A DNA stretch of 64,000 bases, from assembly GCA_033807695.1 (NCBI GenBank), contig CM066301.1, positions 3,348,001-3,412,000 of the forward strand. Reading direction: 5' to 3'. Source of the DNA: Daedaleopsis sinensis (lineage: Eukaryota; Basidiomycota; Agaricomycetes; Polyporales; Polyporaceae). The notes beneath the pieces are model-generated. The model searched no databases, had not been told where the DNA came from, and was given only the letters and a program-made list of their open reading frames with translations. Position numbers and translations under genes: made by a program. Shown here piece by piece: positions 1-11,148 of this stretch; positions within the stretch are counted from its first letter, which is position 1; the number at the start of each line of letters is the position of its first letter.

Positions 1-93
1 ACCGTGCTCACATTCTTGGAAAAAGGCAGGGAAAGGCGGCCCGGGATGCACAATTGTAGGCTTCATAATGCTATCGCTTGCCCCTAAGTAAGC

Positions 94-165
94 GCCCTTA
101 TAGCTCAGTGGTAGAGCGCGCCACTCGTAATGGTGAGGTCGGTTGTTCAATCCAGCCTGAGGGCA
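94..165 (+). tRNA. tRNA-Thr (anticodon CGT)
   Basis: A complete cloverleaf folds without an intron. The acceptor stem GCCCTTA pairs with TGAGGGC at 158-164 (one G-T pair) and A165 is the discriminator. The D arm is GCTC/GAGC, the anticodon stem CGCCA/TGGTG encloses the loop CTCGTAA with anticodon CGT at 126-128, and the T arm GGTTG/CAGCC encloses TTCAATC. It reads ACG threonine codons. CCA is not encoded, as usual in eukaryotes. Confidence 0.93.
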
Positions 166-171
166 CTGAGC

Positions 172-177
172 TTTTTT
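172..177 (+). terminator. RNA polymerase III terminator of tRNA-Thr
   Basis: A run of six T residues starts seven bases after the tRNA discriminator base, the usual position and length of a Pol III stop. Confidence 0.8.
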
Positions 178-984
178 ACCCTGCTTACAGAGTCATACGA
201 GATGATACTAGTTTCGATGCTACTCTTGAATTACATTGAGAGTCATGGGGATCGCCCCGTACACTGTACATTTGTCGTGAGGCGCAAGTTACCATGCAAT
301 ACTACTGAGGTTGCAAAAAAGTGATCGCTGAGCGCCTACATAACCTAAAGCGGGTCGACCGTGTCCTACCGTGTCACGCGGCCCGTTGCATCCAGTTCAA
401 GTTAACCCACCCCGTTCACGATGAAATCAATGCGGTCGACGAACAATGTATGGGGAAATTCTGCACGCGACTCCATCGACTGCCACTACTCGAAGTATCA
501 TAAAGTTCATTGCTCACTGCCAGTGAATAGCTGCAGCCGCATGGTGCAACCTCCTGCATCGACTCTTCTCTTTTCATTTGCGACGCTCATCCTGATGCAG
601 AACCATGACGAAGATATGCATTGGTACACACGTGAGGGCCTCGCCTCAGCCCCTCGTCGACAGGGTGAGAGAAAGGTCGTAAAAGTACGTACACTTCTGC
701 TCACGTGTAGAGTTCTCTGCTTCTCATCCTGCTATCTAGCATCCGCTCCGACACATACGGTCCGTTATACGCAACGAGCAGTGTCATCGAAACCGAGTAC
801 ACCAATCATCTCTCAGCATCGACGAACGTGTGCGATGACCACTCCGAGGACGATGTCGACGATCGAAGTGAAGGACAGCCGTCGGAGGGTCACGACCTTG
901 AGCAATTTCGCTGAGGCACTCTTAAGAGGTGCTCTGAGGACCTCTCGATAGAGACGTCTCGTCGCAGAGACGTCACTGTTCATC
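178..984. other. Intergenic, no gene seen
   Basis: Between the tRNA terminator and the phosphatase start I see only short open frames with no recognisable motif or splice-supported extension. The last part presumably holds the phosphatase promoter, but no clear TATA element was found. Confidence 0.5.
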
Positions 985-3900
985 ATGCTCTCTGCACTGC
1001 TGCTCGCTGTTGCGATAGGAACTGCCACAGGCGCGACCGAGCTGTTCGATCGCAACTTGGCGTACTCGTCTCCTTTCGTGAATACACCGCATGTCAGTAC
1101 TTCTCAGATGCTAGACTTATCCTTTTTTCAGTACTGTTCCTAAAATTCAAATTCTTCGGAGTTAGCTGTCACACGACACTCGGTCCCTTCAAGCTCGTCA
1201 TCTTCAGTTTGTGAAAAGACAGCAGCAGCTTGACGACACTCAAGATTCGAGAGGCTTCACTGATGGACACTACCCGACATTTTACGGAGGCGATTTCAGC
1301 AATGTAGGGAAACCACAGCTGAACTTCTTTTACTGAGCTGATACCATGTAATGTTGCAGAGCCAGTGGATCTACAACGGAGGCGTCAACTTCACGCATTC
1401 AGGCGCGTACTCCGTCTTATACCTTCATGTATTACTCACCTCTGTCCCTTACAGTTGCCAGTGTGAGTGATATCTGTAGCGAGTCCTACCATATCTTGAC
1501 ACAAGTGTCGTCAGGGAGATCCTCTCGATACTTCTGTACTCCTTTGGACCCGCGCCGTGCCTATTGGGTCGACTCTCCTGGACCAAAGTATTCCGGTCTG
1601 CATATCCTTCAAAATATTCGATAACGCCAGAATGTTTGGCCATCCAGTGGATTCTGGGGACGCGTTTACTAGCTACGATGTCGACTTCACTCTCAAGGTC
1701 GAGGCAAAGCACTTGAAGCCTGATACGCACTACTGGTTCCAATTCGCAGATTGCACGAACCCCAAAACAGTCAGCCCGGTCGGCACGACGAGAACGATTG
1801 CTAACTCGAACGGTAAGTGAAACCGCACTCAGAGTGTTTCTGTCTAACACGTAGTTTCAGCACCGGCTGCCTTGGTCAATGGAGGCAAGCCGCTGACGTT
1901 AGCAGTCTTTAGCTGCTCTCGTTATCAGGATGGTGAACTATCTTCAACTTCGAATTATACGATCCGGGCCGACACAGACTACCGTGACAGGATACTTCAA
2001 CGCGTATGGTGTTGCCGCGCACAACACTTCCGCAGACATCTTTGTCCATCTCGGTGACTACGTATGTGTTTTTGAACGTCTGGACCTCGCCGACTGAGCT
2101 GAACACTCTGAATGTATAGATTTACGAATCTCTTGGGCACGGGTATGCGACTTTGAAATCTCCTCCGGCTATGCGCGGTGCTACTGACGTCCAACTTGTA
2201 GCGCTGCTATTGGCAGGAAGACTCTGGGAAGGGAACTAGCCACGATTGCTGACTACCGCCTGCGTTTGAATCAATACAGGACCGATGTGAGCCTGGTCGC
2301 CGCGCACCAGAAGGCACCTTGGATCACAGTATGGTGAGTGCATGACCCTCCTTCGAATGACACCGCGTACTAACAAATGCTCCCTAGGGTAAGCAATCCA
2401 GTCATGTCTCATATTAATACGTCACTCAAGGCCGTGCATCTAGGACGACCATGAAGTTGCCGACCAGGCATGGAAGGCGGGCACCGCCGACAGCAACGAC
2501 ACCTCTGTAGGCTGCAAGTTCTCGCCCTCCGGCTCATGCTTTACGGACAGGAAGCTGGCCGCCGTGAGGGCTTATCACGAGTGGATGCCCATCCGTCAGG
2601 TCGACCCAGACGACAAACTTCGAATTTGGCGAAACTTCCAGATAGGCAAACTTTTGGTTTGTGTTCTCTTGTGTCACACAACGATGCCACGGACTCAGTG
2701 AAAATGCTCTTATTAGGACCTTACTATGCTTGATACGCGTGAGTGCCTGTACTAGCTGCAGGCCTTCTGGGATCTGATTGACTTGACATTGACTTAGGTC
2801 AATACGATCGTGATATCACGGATGTGGGTGCACTCATCTAGCACGAGTTCACTGAGCATTCATCTAACTCCTTATCCATCTGACTCCTTATCCCATAGCT
2901 TTACTACAATACTGGTGAGTCGCATATGACCCATTCCTCCCTTGTGTTACCTGAGCCTAATGTCTGCAAATCCAGAATGTACGTCTCAGCATAAGTACCT
3001 CTCCATACACATACATGAACCACACTTCAAGTCATCGAGTCCATCGCCGACGTGAAGAACCGGTCCCTCATGGGTTCTGCGCAAGAGTCATGTATGTATC
3101 GCCCTGCATCAACACGATTCATGTCATTGAAGACTTCTCAGGGTTCTTCAGCACTCTATCTGCATCTAAGGCCCGGGGTGCGATTTGGCGTGTGGTTGGG
3201 TAGGTTCCACTTAACATATTTCACGCATGTATCGCCCACTCATCAATGCATTCGCAGCCAACAGATCGTCTTCACAGAGTTAGACGAGGATGGCGTGTGT
3301 GAGTAATACGGACTGTCGTACGACGGCAGACAGACCTGATCTAACCGGACGATGGATATATCATATCTTAGTGGACGTTGTGAGTATGCACTCAGCCAGT
3401 GGGCGGATGGTCGCCATCCCCCGCCCGCCACAGATGCCCTAACGCTTGTCGTTCTAGGACGCATGGGACGGCTATCGCGCGAATCGCAACCGCATACTCG
3501 ACCACCTCTACGGCGAGAAGATCAGCAACACGCTCATCCTCTCCGGCGACTCGCACGCGAACTGGGTCAGCGACCTCGCCCGTGAGTGCCCAAGAGCTGC
3601 TGTCACCACCCGCGCTGACCCACGTCTACCCGCACCCGCCCGTACCCTGTGTCCGGGCAGACACGAACCAGACCGCGACGTACGACCCGGCGACCGGCGC
3701 GGGCGCGATCGGCGTCGAGTTCGCGGGCACGGCGGTCACCTCGACCTCAGCCTTCGGCGCGGGCATCTCCCCCGCGAACGCGGATGTGATCTCGCAGCGC
3801 TACGTGGGCGTAAACACGGACCTGCAGTGGAGCGAGGGCTCGTACCGCGGCTTCTTCACGCTCACGCTCGACCCGCACCAGGCGGAGGCGACGTACTACG

Positions 3901-4138
3901 CCATGCGGAACATTAGTGAGTTGCTGTCCCGTCCGCGGACTCGGTCCTCCGCGAACGGCCACCGGCAAGGATAGCGTGACGATGATGTTCACCCTCTTGC
4001 TACACAGGTAACCCGAACCTGGACGCGTTTGCGAGCGCAACATTCGTCGTCAAGGCCGGGGCGAACAAGCTCTCGCGCCCCGTGGCGGGAGGATCGGTAC
4101 GCGCAGGTGCGCTCAAGTCGCATGGGAGACAAACTTAG
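985..4138 (+). CDS. Secreted PhoD-like phosphatase/phosphodiesterase, 22 exons
   Basis: The model encodes 619 aa. It begins with a signal peptide (MLSALLLAVAIGTATG) and carries PhoD-family metallophosphatase motifs in order: NFTHSVASGDP, FSCSRYQDG, HLGDY, VWDDHE and LSGDSHANW. These supply the metal-binding and catalytic Cys, Asp and His residues. PhoD enzymes hydrolyse phosphate mono- or diesters outside the cell, so phosphate scavenging is the likely role. Exons are 985-1092, 1166-1303, 1360-1402, 1455-1462, 1515-1812, 1861-1932, 1991-2061, 2120-2142, 2202-2333, 2388, 2444-2656, 2717-2738, 2798-2823, 2899-2914, 2976-2978, 3032-3091, 3133-3199, 3258-3298, 3372-3379, 3458-3581, 3661-3915 and 4008-4138. 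The exon sum is 1860 nt. Exons of 1, 3 and 8 nt are needed to keep the conserved motifs in frame, and one intron (1403-1454) uses a GC donor. The family call is firm; the smallest exons are inferred. Confidence 0.88.
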
Positions 4139-4484
4139 TTCGTTGTACGCATACGTTGGGGTATTCCGAGAAACGAGTGGAACGTGAAGTCAAAAGATTG
4201 ATCATGTAGGCAATGGAAGTGAATGCACAAAAACTGTCGTTAAATGTTCGTTTCACCACCCGTCGGCCTCGCTAAGGCGATCGTCGGAAACTTCAAGTTC
4301 GTCTTCAGGTCATTTTCACACGGTCAAGCACACACAGGAAGTTGAGAGAGAAAGAAAAGAAGCGTGCAGATAGTTCTAAGAGATGCAACTAATGTACATG
4401 CCGATACTTTTGCTTTCATGGTCCGCGGAACATGTCATGATCGTAAAAAGCAAACAACCCAGCAATCCAAGGAGCGACGCCCGC
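4139..4484. other. Convergent 3' intergenic region
   Basis: This segment separates the convergent ends of the phosphatase and Hsp70 genes. It contains no coding sequence I can support and presumably holds both 3' untranslated regions. Confidence 0.6.
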
Positions 4485-5304
4485 TTAGTCGACCTCCTCG
4501 ACTGAAGGACCGTCCTCGCCACCTGAGGGCGCACCGCCGGGGAAGCCGCCGGGAGCACCACCCGCACCAGGGAAGCCGCCGTCGGGCGCGCCACCCGCGC
4601 TCGCGTAGAGCTTCTGCATGATGGGGTTTGCGACCGCCTCGAGCTCCTTCTGGTGCTCCTCGTACTCCTCCTTCGACGCCTCCTGTGACGAGTCGAGCCA
4701 TGAGATCGCAGCGTTGACCGCGTCCTCGAGCTTCTTCTTGTCGGCAGGGTCGAACTTGTCCGCGAGCTTCTCGTCGCTCAAGGAGTTGCGGAGGTTGTAC
4801 GAGTACGACTCGAGGCCGTTCTTCGCGGAGATGCGGGCAGTCGCCTCCTCGTCCTCGGCCTTGTACTTCTCGGCCTCCTGGACCATGCGCTCGATCTCCT
4901 CCTTCGACAGACGACCCTTGTCGTTGGTGATGGTGATGCGGTTCGACTTGCCGGTCGTCTTGTCGGCGGCGGAAACGTTGAGAATGCCGTTGGCGTCCAT
5001 GTCGAAGGTGACCTCGATCTGAGGAACACCACGGGGTGCGGGGGGGATGCCGGAGAGCTCGAACTTGCCGAGGAGGTTGTTGTCCTTCGTGCGCGCACGC
5101 TCACCCTCGTACACCTGGATGAGCACACCGGGCTGGTTGTCGGAGTAAGTCGAGAAGATCTCGGCCTTCTTCGTCGGGACGGTGGTGTTACGCTTGATGA
5201 GAGGCGTCATGACACCACCAGCGGTCTCGATACCGAGGGAGAGGGGAGCAACATCGAGGAGGAGGAGGTCCTGGGTCTTCTCGGAGGTGTCACCCGTAAG
5301 GATG

Positions 5305-5351
<47 letters not shown>

Positions 5352-6608
5352 CGACTTGTTGGGCTCCTTGCCGTTGAAGAAGTCGGAGACGAGCTTGACG
5401 ATACGGGGGATACGAGTCGAACCACCGACGAGGACGATCTCGTGCACCTGGGCCTTGTCGATCTTCGCATCACGGAGAACCTTCTCGACGGGCTCGAGAG
5501 TACTGCGGAAAAGGTCTTGGCAGAGCTCCTCGAAACGCGCACGGGTGAGGGAAGTGTAGAAGTCGATACCCTCGAAGAGGGAGTCAATCTCGATCGTGGT
5601 CTGAGCCGCGGAGGAGAGGGTGCGCTTGGCGCGCTCGCAAGCTGTGCGGAGACGACGGAGGGCACGAGGGTTTCCAGAGAGGTCTGCAGGCAGATAGTTA
5701 GATACATGCTTGTCCATGAGTATGATATTCAAGACTTACCCTTCTTATGCTTCCTCTTGAACTCCTGAGTGAAGTGGGTGACGAGACGGTTGTCGAAGTC
5801 CTCACCACCCAAGTGGGTGTCACCGGCGGTAGCCTTAACCTCGAAAATACCCTCCTCGATGGTCAAGAGAGACACATCGAACGTTCCTCCACCGAGATCG
5901 AAGATGAGCACGTTGCGCTCACCAACGGTCTTCTTGTCGAGACCGTAGGCAATGGCGGCAGCCGTGGGCTCGTTGATGATACGGAGGACGTTGAGGCCAG
6001 AAATCGTACCCGCATCCTTGGTTGCCTGACGTTGCGAGTCGTTGAAGTAGGCAGGGACGGTGACGACTGCGCTGGTGACGGTGCCACCGAGGTAGGACTC
6101 GGCGACCTCCTTCATCTTCGTGAGGACCATGGAGGAGATCTCCTCAGGCGACTGTGACGCAAGTGGTTAGCACGACATTCTGGAGCGTCGAAGATGCAAA
6201 CGCGACACTTACAAACTCCTTGTCCTCACCACGGTACTGTACACGGATGTAGGGCTTGGAACCCTTGTCGAAGACGGTGAAGGGGAAGTGCTTGATATCG
6301 GACTGAACTTCAGCATCGGAGAACTTGCGACCAATCAGACGCTTAGCGTCGAAGACGGTGTTGTAGGGGTTCATCGCGACCTGGTTCTTCGCGGCATCGC
6401 CGATCAACCGCTCGGAGTCGGTGAAGGCGACGTAGGATGGAGTCGTGCGGTTACCCTGGTCGTTGGCGATGATCTCAACACGATCATTTTGCCAGACACC
6501 GACGCAGCTGGACAGAAGTTTTAGCACGAGTGTCGCGTACACGACAACTGTCAAAAAAACTACTCACGAGTAGGTGGTACCCAAATCGATACCGATCGCC
6601 TTGGTCAT
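4485..6608 (-). CDS. HSP70: Cytosolic Hsp70 (SSA type)
   Basis: The four-exon model (6608-6568, 6507-6213, 6151-5740, 5683-4485) gives 648 aa, the normal length for cytosolic Hsp70. The N-terminus [14 protein letters not shown] is the ATPase phosphate-1 signature. [13 protein letters not shown] and [14 protein letters not shown] are the following ATPase motifs, and [20 protein letters not shown] is the third family signature. The end is a Gly-rich lid tail closing with SVEEVD; the EEVD motif binds TPR co-chaperones and marks the cytosolic/nuclear class rather than the ER or mitochondrial classes. The protein folds clients in an ATP cycle with J-proteins and nucleotide exchange factors. Three introns lie in the 5' third, and a step-type heat-shock element lies upstream. 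Confidence 0.98.
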
Positions 6609-6709
6609 TTTGTGGAAGAGCGGGAGGAGAGGGTATTAGATGCGAGAGGGTAGAGCGTACAGAGGATCGTAAAAGTTATCGTTGAGGGGCTCTGCGGGGG
6701 GGCCATGGC

Positions 6710-6716
6710 TTATATA
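6710..6716 (-). promoter_or_regulatory. TATA box of the Hsp70 gene
   Basis: The minus strand reads TATATAA about 100 bp upstream of the Hsp70 start codon, between the heat-shock element and the coding region. Position and sequence fit a core-promoter TATA element. Confidence 0.6.
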
Positions 6717-6764
6717 CCGAGTGAATGCTCGACGTTCGACCGAGTTCGGGGAGGTTCTGCGTTC

Positions 6765-6789
6765 TTTCTTGCCCTTTCCAGATCTTTCC
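6765..6789 (-). promoter_or_regulatory. Step-type heat-shock element
   Basis: On the minus strand three nGAAn units are each separated by exactly five bases (gGAAa, N5, gGAAa, N5, aGAAa). This is the step-type arrangement bound by fungal heat-shock factor. More GAA units follow in the next 35 bp, and the block lies just upstream of the TATA box of Hsp70. The sequence pattern is seen; HSF binding is inferred. Confidence 0.65.
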
Positions 6790-7618
6790 AACCCTCAGAA
6801 GTCACGTGCCATTCGCCCAATCCGGGAGAGCGCTCATCACCGCTCCTCGGCTAGTCCTCCTAGCTTTAACGAGAACATACGGCGAACATACTCGCACAAC
6901 CCACACACATGCCAGAACATACCGCATACAAAGGGCGTGCTTTCTTGTGCTTTGTTTCTGCCACAAAGAGCACTTGAAATGACGCGTGTAGATGCGTCAG
7001 AAAACGAGCGCTTCTGTACAAACGGTCTTCATCGTCTGTCGCGGTGGCCTCAGCTTGGGCCAGGCCAGTACGTATGTAGATCATCCTGACTATCTATGAG
7101 CACATAGCAACATTCAGTGCGATTGAATGAGTGTTGATCATGCTTGCTGTTCGATGACGTCCATCCGACAGTACAAGTCGACCTCAGCCCCGACCGGCGA
7201 CGAGCAATCGATAGACAAAGGTCAAAGTTGCATCGTATCTATACATCTCGAGCTCGCAGCGTGTCTTCAACGTGTTCCGTGAGGCTGCAAGATCTGCAGG
7301 CCGGTCATGCATCTATTTAGAACAACGAGCCTCAGGAAGCCATCTGGAACGGTCAAACATCGGACATCATACTTACGAGACTTTTCATGCATCCTAAAGT
7401 CTTGTTGTCTGTGCTCGTTCTTCTCTGAGTACAGAACTCAAACCTCTGTACGCGTTGAACGATCCGGCGGCGTTGAGTAGAATGGCTGTAAGCGCGCTGG
7501 GACAGGCCGGGTTGTCCGGAGGAGGGCGTGGGACCTGCCAAATGGAGCGCGTGCGCGGCCCTGCGCCGAATTTTCTGAGAGGACAGCAAGCGCGAGCAGG
7601 CCATCGTCCGCGGTCGTC
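6790..7618. other. Intergenic between Hsp70 and TOM40
   Basis: This divergent intergenic region must hold the upstream Hsp70 promoter and the TOM40 promoter. No coding sequence with family motifs or consistent splicing was found. Confidence 0.5.
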
Positions 7619-8957
7619 ATGTCTTCCTCCATCCCCGTCACCGCCGACGTTCCCTCCCCTCCTGCTCCGGGTCCTTCCTCTTCCTCCTCACGCTGGCCGT
7701 TTGGTTTCTACAACCGCTTCGCAGCATGGAGGAAGTCTCTTGACCTTCCCAACCCCGGGACCACCGAAAACCTCAACAAGGAGGCAAAGAGTGAGCTTCC
7801 ATCTCATGCGTGGCAAACTTAGCCGCCTCATTCTGTGCCCTAGACACGCTATTGAACAACTACTTGTTCGATGGCGCGCGTGCGGAGCTCTCCAAGAGCT
7901 TGTCGATGAACCCTATGTTCTCCGTCACGCACTCGTTCAACATGGGCTCGCAGACCATCCCTCCTTCATATGGTTTCGGCGCGATGTTTATCAACGAGCA
8001 GGTCAGTAATCTCCTGAGCACAGAACCCTGGACTGCAAACTCATGCGTTGCGTTTGTTGTAGTTGTTCCTGCACGGGAACGTGGACCACGAAGGGAACCT
8101 GTCAGCACGACTAAACCAGGGCTGGAGTCCAAGCAATATCTCCAAGGTCCAGACTCAGGTGTGTTTCTCTCACTAGCATGTGCACTCCACAGACGGGGCC
8201 AGTCGACTGACGGCCCGGTCCACAGCTCTCGTCAACGCCAGGACAAAGCGTTGTCCAGCTCGAGCACGACTACATGGGCTCGGATTACTCCATCAACGCC
8301 AAGGCAGTCAACCCCTCACCAGCGGACCTGACCGGCATCTACATGGGCTCCTATCTCCAGTCCGTGACGAAAAACATCGCGCTCGGCGTCGAGGGGATCT
8401 TCCAGCGCCCATCTCCAGACATGGCCGAGCTCGCGACGGCGTACATGGCTAAGTACACGAGCACGGACAAGAGCTGGATTGCCACCGCGCAGCTGCAGGG
8501 GATGGGAATTCTCCAGGCGTCGTACTGGCAGAAACTCAGCGACAAGGTCGACGTGGCGGCCGATCTCCAGGTCATGGCTGCTCCCGGGCGGAGAGACGCG
8601 CTTGCGACGCTAGCGGCTCGGTATGAGCTCCGTATGGCCTCTTTCCGCGCGCAGCTCGACTCGACGGGCAAGGTGTCTGCATTCCTCGAACAGAAGTTTG
8701 CCCCGACATTCTCGTTCTTGGTCTCTGGTGAAATCGACCACTTCAAGGTGCGCAGTCTTTCTCTTTCAAACCCTCGCAATCTTCGGGACTGCGGGTGGCT
8801 ATTTTTACACGAGTGACTGACTCGTCTGTGTCACGATTGGTAGAACTCGGCGAAGGTTGGTGTGGGTGTGATGATTGACAGCAACACCATGACACCCGAA
8901 GAGATGGGCCTTGTGCCCCCACCCGGACAACTCCCGACGCCTATGCCCCAGCCCTAA
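7619..8957 (+). CDS. TOM40: Mitochondrial import channel Tom40
   Basis: Five exons (7619-7790, 7844-8001, 8063-8158, 8226-8747, 8844-8957) encode 353 aa, close to fungal Tom40 length. The first 40 residues are Ser/Pro-rich and flexible, followed by the conserved entry region around PNPGTTENLNKEAK. Family-typical blocks include MFSVTHSFNMGS, FGAMFINEQ, FLHGNVDHEGNLSARLNQGW and LEHDYMGSDYSINAKAVNPS, then alternating beta strands of a VDAC-like barrel. The last strand (AKVGVGVMIDSN) resembles a beta-signal for SAM-dependent insertion. Tom40 forms the outer-membrane pore for nearly all imported mitochondrial proteins. Confidence 0.95.
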
Positions 8958-9400
8958 GATCTCGGAAGTACTATAGTAGCCTTAGAATATTAGGTGCATA
9001 TTTGCATCCCTACACCCTCCTCATTGCTCTGATAATACTGCAATCGCATCCGCATTGTCCGAGTCTCGCACCGATGTTTGTCCCTGTCGTCGTCGCCGCA
9101 AACACGATTTGTTGCTATCGGGCTCTGGCTATCCTCGCGAGTCGTAACTATGTGTGGACCGGCTGTATGAATGCACTTCCTGCACACTATAGGCCGATAC
9201 TGGACGGATGTTTCCCACTAAAATGTTATACATGGCATCGCCCAAAAACAACCTACAGCACTGTAATATACACTCGGGAGCTAGGTAGTCTCCGTAGCTG
9301 ACCAAGATAGAAAGATGACAGTCGATCTTTCTTGCTAGGCTCTCTTCAAGCTGGGGAGCATTCCTAAACCGTAAGGACTGTAACTGAAAATTTGAACACC
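8958..9400. other. Convergent 3' intergenic region
   Basis: This lies between the TOM40 stop codon and the stop codon of the oppositely oriented aldolase-family gene. No gene is visible in it. Confidence 0.55.
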
Positions 9401-10648
9401 CTATTCCTCGTAGTTGACTCCAAAGTCGAAAGATTTCCCTTCACGCGCCTCCAAAGCTTGGAAGTGAGGCAGGCCGCTGAACCACCCCGCGACCATACTG
9501 CCGACCACCCCATGCGTATATGCCGCCTCCTCCGCGCCGATCTTGATGGTCTTCCCTCCGGTTCCGGCGGCGGCAGCGTCGGCTAGGAGCTGCACCTGGC
9601 ACGACTTCTCGAGCGCGACGAAGAAGTGGACTGTAGCCTCGATCGAGTTGGTCGCGACGAGGAGACCGTGGTTCTGGCGGCCGGTCAGCACACATCGCCG
9701 ATGATCAGGGGGGACGAGAAAGGCCACGGACCTGCAGAATCACGGCCTGCAGTCGCGCGCGGACGAAACGAGAGTCAGCCTGCGATATCGGGAACACTAC
9801 CACCGCACTGTCGAGCCCGCACCTTCTTGGGGCCCAGCGCCTTCACGATGTGCGCGCCCTCCTCCTCGTCCAGCACGACGCCTCCGTACTGCGTGTAGAC
9901 ACCTAAGTCCTGCCGACCCCGAGCGCGTGAGCCTCCGTGCTACAGCAACACAGTACACGCTGCAAAACGCTCGGGCTCACGTTGTGGAACGCGCAGCTGT
10001 CCTGCGTGATCATGTCGAGCTCCTTGCCGAGCGTCGAGAACGCGCGGCCGTACACGCTGTGCGAGTGCGCGGCGCAGTGCGCGTCCGGCCGCGCGGTGTG
10101 GATCGCGGAGTGGATCATGAACGCCGCCTTGTTCAGCAGCTGGTTCGGGCCCGACTCCGCGGGCTGCACCGTGCCGTGGTGGTCGACGAGGATGAGGTCG
10201 CTCGGCTCGATGAGCGAGAAGTGCTTGCCCTGCAGCGGCGGGCGCGGGGGGTTTCAGCGTACATGCCTGCTATACTTTATGGCCTGAAGATGGACGTACG
10301 AATGGGTTGACCCAGAAGCAGTCGGGGCGGATGGGATCCTGCCAGGACGCGGTCATTTAGCAACCATCGTCGATGCACTTCGAGTTCTGCGCACTTACCC
10401 GGACGGTGATATGGCCCGCGACACCTTCATCGTATCCAAACTTGCCTGTAATTTACAGTGAGTTGCAGGAAGTCCACGGCCAACATAGGGGCTGAGAAGA
10501 ACAGCAGTAAGCGTGACCAACCGAACAATCTGAAGGCCTGTGCGAGACGGAACTTCAGATACTCGCGCTCTTGTTTCTTGGAGGTAAATTTAGGGGGCGT
10601 CGGGATAGAACCAACGGCTGCCGAAGTTGACGAAGGTGCAGAAGACAT
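9401..10648 (-). CDS. Class II aldolase/adducin family protein
   Basis: Seven exons (10648-10522, 10445-10399, 10338-10300, 10229-9981, 9909-9823, 9746-9732, 9673-9401) yield 278 aa with no frame breaks. Motifs of the class II aldolase/adducin fold are visible: GYDEGVAGHITVRDP near residue 50, the zinc-binding pair in CAAHSHSVYGRAFS, and QNHGLLVATNSIE with the third metal histidine. Prokaryotic relatives cleave sugar phosphates such as fuculose- or ribulose-phosphate. The fungal cytosolic members are poorly characterised, so the substrate is not assigned. The sixth exon is only 15 nt. Confidence 0.9.
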
Positions 10649-11148
10649 GATGCTGGGGTAGTGGTGAAAGGGAGGATGGAGAGGAGAGCGGCAGACACCA
10701 GTATTTCAAGTTAGACGGAGAGGTGGGGATGGTCACGGTGTCGTACCTCGTGAGCTAATCCGGGTCCACCGGCCATCTTGGATCCCATATACCCGGACAC
10801 CAGACGGGTATATGTGAATGGTTCTCAGAGTTCTAGATAGGTCAAGAATAGGAGGCAGCGCAGCCTGTTGGCTCCTGTTGGACACTCGACTCGGTTGGCG
10901 TCCGACAGATGGGAGTGGAGAGAAGGTCAAGATTTCAGCGCGCTCGGACAAGACCCTCCGGAATTGATAAGTCAGGTTGACAAACATGAATATAAGGCGA
11001 ATCATGTAACGTAGAACAAGGAGGTGGAGTATCATAGAACAAGATAATTCGTAGTGTTTTGTAACAAGTGCTCAATATGATAAGGATTACGCTCACTGTT
11101 AGGTATGGTGGAATAAAGCAAAATATAGGTAGAAACGGTCGGTTCCCT
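10649..11148. other. Intergenic, no gene seen
   Basis: This region covers the promoter of the aldolase-family gene and the 3' end of the SWIM-RING gene, which runs in the same direction. No supported coding sequence was found. Confidence 0.5.

Noticed and set aside
421..951. 176-codon frame upstream of the phosphatase
   Set aside because: It has no family motif, mixed composition, and no start or splice context that suggests a real gene.
4618..6157. Several plus-strand frames of 100-136 codons opposite Hsp70
   Set aside because: They are antisense shadows of a strongly biased, highly conserved Hsp70 coding sequence and have no motifs.
10427..10648. The unspliced first open frame of the aldolase-family gene read as a complete 73-aa protein
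   Set aside because: A donor at 10521 joins it in frame to exons with conserved class II aldolase motifs; the stop codon lies in the intron.
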